Below are positions 56,701-64,000 of a stretch of DNA of 64,000 nucleotides, in pieces (position 1 is the first letter of the stretch; every line of letters begins with the position of its first letter). The stretch spans positions 21,610,389 through 21,674,388 of the forward strand of contig CANTUZ010000005.1 in NCBI GenBank assembly GCA_947846985.1. Direction: 5' to 3'. The position numbers and the translations under genes are program-made. The notes under the pieces are model-generated. The model was not told the DNA's origin and made no database searches. It saw only the letters and a list, made by a program, of their open reading frames with translations. Origin of the DNA: Fratercula arctica. Taxonomy: Eukaryota; Chordata; Aves; Charadriiformes; Alcidae.

Positions 56701-59689
56701 TTTCTATTAAAGGACAGATTTTTGAAGGGGATCCCATCCCAAGGAGGCAGTGAAGTAGCCGGCAGGTTTCTGGGAAAGCCAAGGACTGTGCTGTTGGCAG
56801 CACCCGCTCCCTGCAGCGTGCTCAAACTCTGATGTCAGTGAAGATGTTTAACAGGAGGAAACAAATTTTACTTAAAGTTGCATGCACTGCATGATGATGG
56901 TATATGCTTGAAGTAAAAGAAATGGCTGCTTTGGAAATTGCTCCTAGGGAGTTGCATGCTCTGCAGTGACAGAATATCTCCTTACCAAGAAATGAAGCCC
57001 AGGTCCTTTACAGAGACACCTTGTCACGGAAACCTTTTTCCTATTAGATATTCTCCAGCTGTTCCTCCCACTTGGAAGCTGATCGTGAAGTGAACAGACC
57101 TTTTCTGAGTTCAGTTAATTGAGTTCAGACTGTAAAATCTCCAGAAGAATTGAAAAACAGAAGTTACTTTTTTCTGTAATGAGGGAAGTACCAAGTGTAA
57201 ATGTATTGTAAAAATGGCTAGTACTTAGCTTAGAAAAATGACACGTCAAGAAACACCATGTGTTGGAAATTATCTCTGATCACCCAGATGTTTGGGGGCA
57301 TATTAGAAGTTCAGCCAAAGGTAAAAGACTTCAAGACAGAACATGGAAGAAATGCTCCAGAAATCGTTGAGTTCATGTGAAATGACTATAACCTGGATGC
57401 TAAATGGATGTAAAAAAGGTTACACAATGTTTTTACTTTTTTTCCAGCTAACATGAACCCAGCTGTGCTGAGAGCATTTGAATTGTAGTTTTGCATTTTT
57501 TAGGTGAAAGCAGGGGCTGGGGGATGAATCCGTTGTGGTAAGCTTCATAAAAAAAAAATTATCCTAATCATTGCTTCTGTGCCCACCAGAGTCATGGAAT
57601 ATCAGATCCTGGCAGCACTGGAGATGTTCAAGGCAAGATTGAAAACTTGGAATATTTTTACAAATTGCCAGTACCAGGCAGAATTAACCTGACGTAACAT
57701 TGCAGAGTCAAATAGGTCAGTTACTAAAAATAACAAATGAAATTATTGTTATGAAGGGATGCTAGACTGAGGAAATAGGCTGGGTCATGGAGGTCTATCT
57801 TCAAAGCTGGTATTGGAGGCTGCCATAAGAACTAAGAGAACGGCATCAGCTGGAAAGTGGTGAAAAAATTATGATTTTGATAGTACTGGCAGGAGTCTAA
57901 GGTGACTGGGAGAAGCTATGGCGAGTTTTGCAAAACTGAATGGTGTTTTTCCAGTCACAAGGATTTCTTCAAAAGTATGAAGAGAACAGTAGACAAAAGA
58001 GAGCTGCTGTTAACAAGCTTCTCAAAAGGGAAAGTCCTTAAAAGGCTAACTTGGGTCCTAAAAACAGTGAAATGTGACTTGGTGAAGTGTAACACAAAGT
58101 TGAGGTTAGTCCTGATGGGGAGGATTGTGAAAAGTAACATTAAAGAGTAACATGGATGAGTGGGCAACCCAGTGGCAGGCTACCTGTGCTTACCCCTGCT
58201 GAAGTCGTGGAAGTGACAGTTTGTTGACTGTCGGCATTTTTCCAGGGATAGTGGTAAGGGAGTGAAAGTGGTTTTTACTGAGGATAGGAAGGTGAAAATG
58301 TCATTATTCCAGAGAAACTAGGAACCTAAAACATGTCCAAAACAAAATACAGAATGCCACGGAAATTAATGACAGCTCTCTGTCATTCCCAGATGCTGTT
58401 CTGATCAGCTCTAGTTAAAATACTTGCATGTTTTTAACCAAAGATTATCATAACTGAGGATTATGTAGCTCTGATTGTGAGGCTATGCCAAAGTACGTAA
58501 TGCGTGTGTTGCATACCAGAATGAGGAAAAGCAATAGATTTAAGCATTGGCATTAGCCTGTGAAAAGCATGTATTGCACAAAGGGAAAAGAGGAGGAGCC
58601 CGGCTGCCAGGTGTGAGAAATCAAGCAAGTGACAACCTATGGTGTGATTTGAAAGTCATGCTAAAGGAGAGAGTGCTGAGGAAGGGAAAAATGAAGCTAT
58701 TGGTGACGCTCATTGCACCAGGTGCTTATGGAATCAAATAGATTAATATAATATTATAGTGGTTTAATGCATTTGATTTATGGTATAAGAGTTTATGGGA
58801 GGGGTGAACAGCCTCTGCTTTAAGAAAACACCATCAGGTAAAATATAAGAGGCTCCCACTCCTCTCCAACATCAGGTGCTGGCTGCTTTCAGATTCGGGA
58901 TAGAGCTGGGCTACCACACTAGGACCAGTGGGCACCTTCTCCATATGAAAGTCTCAGAAATTTTCAAGTCAAAGATTACCTTGCTCACTTTTTCAGTAGT
59001 TGTCATGCTCTGGAAGTGTGAGACGCATTAATGGCAAGTAAAGCATATTTTGTCTTTGGAAACACACTGCTAAGGAAGAACATGAGTTTGAGAAGGATAT
59101 TCCAGCTGGAGAAGCACAGCTCCCCAGTGGACTGATGAGGCATCTCTAGAGACTGGCCTTCGAGGGAAGAGGGAGTTTTCTGCAAGAGGTAAGTAGAAAA
59201 GTATGTCTGTGAAGGACTGAAGAGAGCATTTTGTAATGCACTACTCTGATTGTTTTACCATTTGGCAGGGTATTTTGAAGGTTATGGCATGTGGAAGTCT
59301 ATGTTCTCTTGCTGTTTTAAATGTATCTGACCAAAATTATCCCATTCTTGTTAAACCCGTGGAAAATGCTTCCCTGCACCTTTGCAAGAGGATTTTTTTC
59401 TCTAGTTATTCGAAACTTGAAATTTGCACATGCATGCACTGTGAGCCCATAAAACACCTAATCCATAGATCTGTGTGTTTCAGAGCTGTTGGTTACCTGG
59501 GGATGTTCAGCTGCAGCACGTCAGCCTTCTACACAGATAGAAAACTGCCAATCAATTTGAGAGTGCTCCTGTAGGACCCTTTGGCTATTTCTGAGTGAAA
59601 GCTGAATACTGAGAATCAGGGAAATGTCTGTGAACTGAAAATCTTGGAAACTTTGTTTAGAACTGCAATCCTCTGAATAAAGATTGCTT
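53742..59689. other. Intergenic, no gene recognised
   Basis: Only short open frames. A GC-richer patch at about 55980-56560 has overlapping frames of 90-171 codons on both strands, which is expected of GC-rich DNA and shows no domain. Galanin exons, expected near here on the - strand, are not seen. Confidence 0.5.
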
Positions 59690-59823
59690 GCTCATAGAGT
59701 TCAAGGAGCATCTGGATGATGCTCTTAGTCATATGGTTTAGCATTAGGGAGTCCTGCAAGGAACAGGGAGCTGGACTCGATGATCCTTATGAGTCACTTC
59801 CAACTCGAGATATTCTATGAAAA
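59690..59823 (+). mobile_element. CR1 LINE 3' tail
   Basis: Blocks aaggagcatctggatgatgc, gggagctggactcgatgatc, cttatgagtcacttccaact and gatattctatga are the CR1 terminal sequence in + orientation. Confidence 0.9.
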
Positions 59824-62800
59824 GGCAAATGGAGAAAACAGGCAGACACGAGATGGGTGGGATAGACGTTGTATTGATTTAGTTGTGATTTAACTGAAAT
59901 TAAGATAAGGTTGCTAACCTTCAATTTCCTCAGTCTCTTGAGCTTGCTCACAGCTTTTTTGGTCCATGAGTAAATGAGACAAATACGCTTTAGAGAGCAG
60001 TATTAACAGCATTGTGTAAGCAGAAGGACTGTACAGCTTATGTACTCCATTTCCATTAGACCTCCCAGCTATCTGGTAAAGTTGCTGCTCCTCCATGTAG
60101 ACTAGTTCTACATCAGTTAGGGCACAAAAGGTTTAAATCAGCATCCGATGCGGGTACCAGTTTATACACTCCAGAATGCAGCTTTGGTACCTTCGTTGAC
60201 ACAAGGATCTCTCTGCTGTTGCTACTTGCTCTTACTTATGTTTCCACATAGTAGTATCTTGCTCCTGCATAGCTGAGGCTTAAGGGAGGTGGCTAATATG
60301 TGTTTGGTGTGGAACAGTGTATTTTTAATGTTTTGGTATGCCCTTAAAACCGCTTCTTCCAAGAACAACCACATGGTGCGTTAGCGGAAAATTCTTTGCA
60401 TGAAATGTGCAAAGGAGCCTTCTTGCTAGATCCTGTCCTACAGCTCAAATAGTGCAACCAGCTACCACAGTCTGGTCAAGCCCATCTTATCTGCAGCAAC
60501 TCTCCTTCCTTTTATACTTCTCCTCTGCAGCACTAGAGACCTTCCTGTTCTTCATTCTATATCTTTGTTTCCTGCCTTTGAGTTCACTTTTTGTACTGTT
60601 TCCCTCTAGATCTAGTTCCAGCTTTCTCTACCCTTTCCATGCCCACTTCTATTGCTGAAGGTTTTAGTCATCTGTCAGCCATCTCTCACCTTTTTGCCAT
60701 TTTTTCTTGCTGTTGTCATCTCTTGGTACCTCTCTGCCCTTGCCAGACTCCCTGTTATGCATTTGCATTCTCAAGTCTTGAGGTCAGTTTGTAGTCCTGC
60801 TCTCAGTATCTGTCCTCAGTGCTTCTTGACGCTTCCTTAGCTCTTCATCCACCGTTGTCTCAAACATTCCTCATGCCCCCTTGCCTCATCCTTCCTCATC
60901 CTGCTCAAACATTTTGCCCAAATACGCCAGTGCCATCAGTTCACGGGCTGGGGCGGGGGGGGGGGGGGAAGGGGGAAGGGGTGCCTTTCCTCCCTTACGT
61001 CTCTTCATAGCGTACACTGCAGTCACTGTCTTCTCATCATGTCTCTCCCCCACATTCTCCTTCAGCTCATCTGTGTTGCTCCGTTTCACTCTGTGTTTGA
61101 GAAAAGCAATGGCCAAGCCTTGAAGCAGGACGTACACCATGTGCTATGAATCACTGCAGGTATTTGTGGTGCAGAAAGTGCATGTCCGCATGAAGTCTAG
61201 AGCCAGTCTTGTTTTCAGATTTCAAAATCTACTTAGTTACTAAGATATCTTTCAAGCATTTATTCATCACAATAAATACAGAATTCTACTATCTGTAGCA
61301 GGGTTTTAATGCAAGATCTTACAACAGTTTCTAAGCTTGTTTGTTATGTGTTTTAGGCCCAGCAGATATCTTTGATGGTTAAAGTTCTGTGAGAATTTCT
61401 TAGCCCTTAAAAATACTAATAGGATGATGGACACATTAAAGAAGGTCTGTATAATTTTTACGTATTGAGACAATATTGTTTCTATTTAGTCTTAAGTATT
61501 TTTAACCATATGAGTTTTCACATCATTTTCATTGCTTTAGAATTTCCTTCCTTGTTTATTTTGGCTTATTTAATTGAAAAAAAAAAATGAATTCTCGAAG
61601 CCCAGCCCTATCATCCACATGCAGCTCCCATGAACACAGATCCTTTTCCTTGTTTATTTAACCAGCCATAGCAGTGCTAACAGTCACACTTGGCAGATCC
61701 TTGATTCCCTTCGATCTCCCACCCTGTCCTATATGAACACGTGCTTCTTTTCTTCTTATGTAATCAGGCAATTTAATGAAAACAGATACTAACGAGACTT
61801 TATTGGACCAAATTTCACCCATGTGAAGTTTTGTAACTAAAATCAAAAGAAATGATCCCTTTGTGTGTTAAACTCTAACAGGTTATATCTGTTTAACCGA
61901 CAATGTTTATCGGGGAAAGGAGAATATACTTACAAGCACATCTAAAACCAAAAGTGAGAAGAAAAACAGAAGTGAACTAACTTGGTAACCCCAGTCTATT
62001 GTTTTTAGCACAATGTCTTTGTAGCAATGTTTTATGGAAATGCTGGTATTTGGAGAACTATGTACATTCATGCTTTGACTAATCGTCTACTGCAGTTACT
62101 GAAGACCAGGGAATTTTTTGCTCTTGAAGTATTGGTTCAAGGGCATTCAGGCCCCGTCTTTCCCACTGCATTGGGGCACCTTGTGACCACAATTCTTCTC
62201 AAACTAAAATTCCCAGATCCACAGTAACAGGGGGAAAAGCAGCAGCACAGGAGTTCAAGTCCTCATGGCCGTCCATCTTGAAGAATTCCACTTACCTCTG
62301 ACCAGCCTTCTTTTCCATATCCGAATGGAAGTTCACGCATGCAGTCATATTGGGTCTACTGGTTACTCCCAACACATCCACAATCATCCATGGGACCTTC
62401 ACGCAACCAGTAGTTGCAAGGCCACACAGTAAAGCCAGCGTCTAGTGGCGTAATAGCTGGGGGAAGGACGAATTCAGTGCGTTGGTCTGCAGAACAGCAA
62501 GAACAGAGATATTCTAGCCTGGAATTTGGAGTAGCTGTGATGACTACAAATTATTTCACTGCCCCTGCCTCCTAGATTTTGGCACAACTTTTTATTCTGA
62601 TTCTTAACTATCATTCTGATAGTCTTGGCATAGAAATTACTGCATTCTCAACTTTCTTTGCGTCTGTGTCTTTGCATTGTTCAGTACTGTGAATAGAAAC
62701 AGGCAGAGCTCCTGGAGGGCTGTGTAATACTCATATCTGCAAGAGTGAGGCCTTTCTCCCTTTATAGGCAAAGGGGAGAACCAGCTACCTGCAGCTGTAC

Positions 62801-64000
62801 CACAGGGGCTCGCTCTCGGACAAGCCAACTCGCCCTCTGCAGGTCCTTAATTCTCTGCAGACCACGACTGCTAATCCACATGTAGACACCCTACAGCATT
62901 ACTTCAGCCACATGAAGCCCATTTCTAGTGTGTGAAATGAAGTTCTCTCTCTTGGATGTTTGCAGTCTAGGTGCAAAATTACACTGTCAGTGCAAATGAA
63001 ACATGTTCCCTGCCTCAGGAAGAAACTAGAGAGGTATACCCTATCTGGCAAAAAAACCCAAACCCAGCTGTGGGGGTGGCTTGCTGTCCACAGCTAGTTT
63101 ACTGAGTCTTTGCTGCCCTTCCAAGTTCCTACCTCTGCTGAGGTGGGCAGACATAGGAAATTATGAACAATTCTGAATTTACGTGTTGAAGGAGCTTGGG
63201 AAACAGCAGTGTAGTGAGGACAGAGAGAGAATTTCCTGCTGGTTACGAGGTGTGGACACGTTCCTGTGACGAGCTGAGATGGTCTCAACCTGTGTTGCCA
63301 TGCTAAGCTTTAATTTTTGGCAGAAGAGCCTCAGGTTTTCTGAGTTCCCAAAGGTGTTGCCAATCTTTTTTCCACCTTCCAGAAAGTAGCTGCTGAAGGT
63401 GCCAATTGAGAGCCAGTTTGCTAACCTCTGAGCTGGGAGAGAGTTTATACCTGCTGAAGGACACTCTCACAAGGAGGATCCCTGGAAAGGGATAAGGTAA
63501 GTTGAATTATGAAAGCATCAGTACCCCAAGGTAAATTACCGAGCCCCAGATTGCGTTTCTAGCCCTGCAGAGCCTGGCTGATGCCTGGCCAGCATTGTGC
63601 TAGCCAATGTGAGCTAGAGCTGAGGCACTAACCCACCAAGTCGGCCAAAAGGTGCTGCTCGCTGGCAGCGGAGGCTGCAAAAGGGGTCCTGTACATGTCC
63701 TGACCCCATCTCTTCCTTTGTGGGGCATGACAGTGAATGGGATAAAAGCCTGGTCAACAGACACTACTAGCAGAAAAGAAAGTCTTTAAAATAGTTAAGG
63801 ATTTGGAACATCTTCAGAGATTCATCATTTGAAGGGTGGAAGCTCCCAAATAGCCAGTGTCACAGATGAGAGGCCTCAAGAGGATAATCAGGGTGCTGCT
63901 TGCAGGTGACCCCGGCCGCAGGGCTCACATGTTGTCATGATATCAGCAGCACTTCTCCAGGCCACTGCTTTTCATTGGTGCTGGCTTTGTCAAAGTGCCC
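59824..64000. other. Intergenic, no gene recognised
   Basis: Mixed-composition DNA. It holds a G-run at 60949-60980 and a poly-A tract near 61578. No splice-supported exon or repeat family was recognised up to the window end. Confidence 0.5.
60949..60980 (+). repeat. G-rich tract with G-quadruplex potential
   Basis: A run of about 14 G after ggggc is followed by two aa-separated G-blocks (ggggaagggggaaggggtg). Four or more G-tracts lie within about 35 bases. Confidence 0.8.

Overview
This is nuclear DNA from a bird. The evidence is intron-split vertebrate genes with GT-AG splice sites, many CR1 LINE 3' fragments with the avian tail octamer, and LTRs of ERVL-like and ERVK-like type that resemble those common in neoavian genomes. 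Nothing is bacterial or plasmid-like, and I see no tRNA, rRNA or CRISPR array. The species cannot be named from the sequence alone.

Layout, left to right. (1) Positions 1-~7250 hold the 3' end of CPT1A on the + strand: the last three coding exons (94 codons, stop at 4239-4241) and a long 3' UTR. An intronic segment at the left edge is duplicated about 1.07 kb downstream. (2) Positions ~7250-9900 are intergenic, with a CR1 split by a solo ERVK-like LTR. (3) Positions ~9900-~26230 hold TESMIN (MTL5) on the + strand: a CpG-island promoter, twelve coding exons that splice into one open frame of 614 residues before the stop, and the two-part CXC (CRC) DNA-binding domain in exons 8-11. A further upstream coding exon is implied but not resolved. 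CPT1A followed by TESMIN in the same orientation is the conserved vertebrate order. (4) Positions 26.2-33.9 kb are gene-poor, with one CR1 and a MIR-like SINE. (5) Positions 33.9-39.5 kb are a dense nest of retroelements: ERVL-like LTRs and a broken pol fragment on the - strand, plus CR1 pieces. Within it lies a truncated, frameshifted ITPRIP-like membrane-protein gene fragment that still carries intronic sequence upstream. (6) Positions 39.5-53.8 kb contain a previously hidden feature: at least eight dispersed exons of a CCDC88-family gene, closest to CCDC88C (Daple). They keep introns, splice sites and mostly compatible phases, but are broken by a frameshift, several stop codons, lost exons and loss of the normal stop codon. 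I call it an unprocessed, 5'-truncated CCDC88C-like pseudogene. (7) Positions 53.8-64 kb show no recognisable gene, only one CR1 tail and low-complexity tracts. Galanin (GAL), expected near TESMIN in convergent orientation, was not found.

How the parts relate: CPT1A (mitochondrial outer-membrane fatty-acid import) and TESMIN (CXC-domain DNA-binding protein of germ cells) are neighbours without functional coupling. The rest looks like an accumulation zone for duplicated gene fragments and retroelements downstream of TESMIN.
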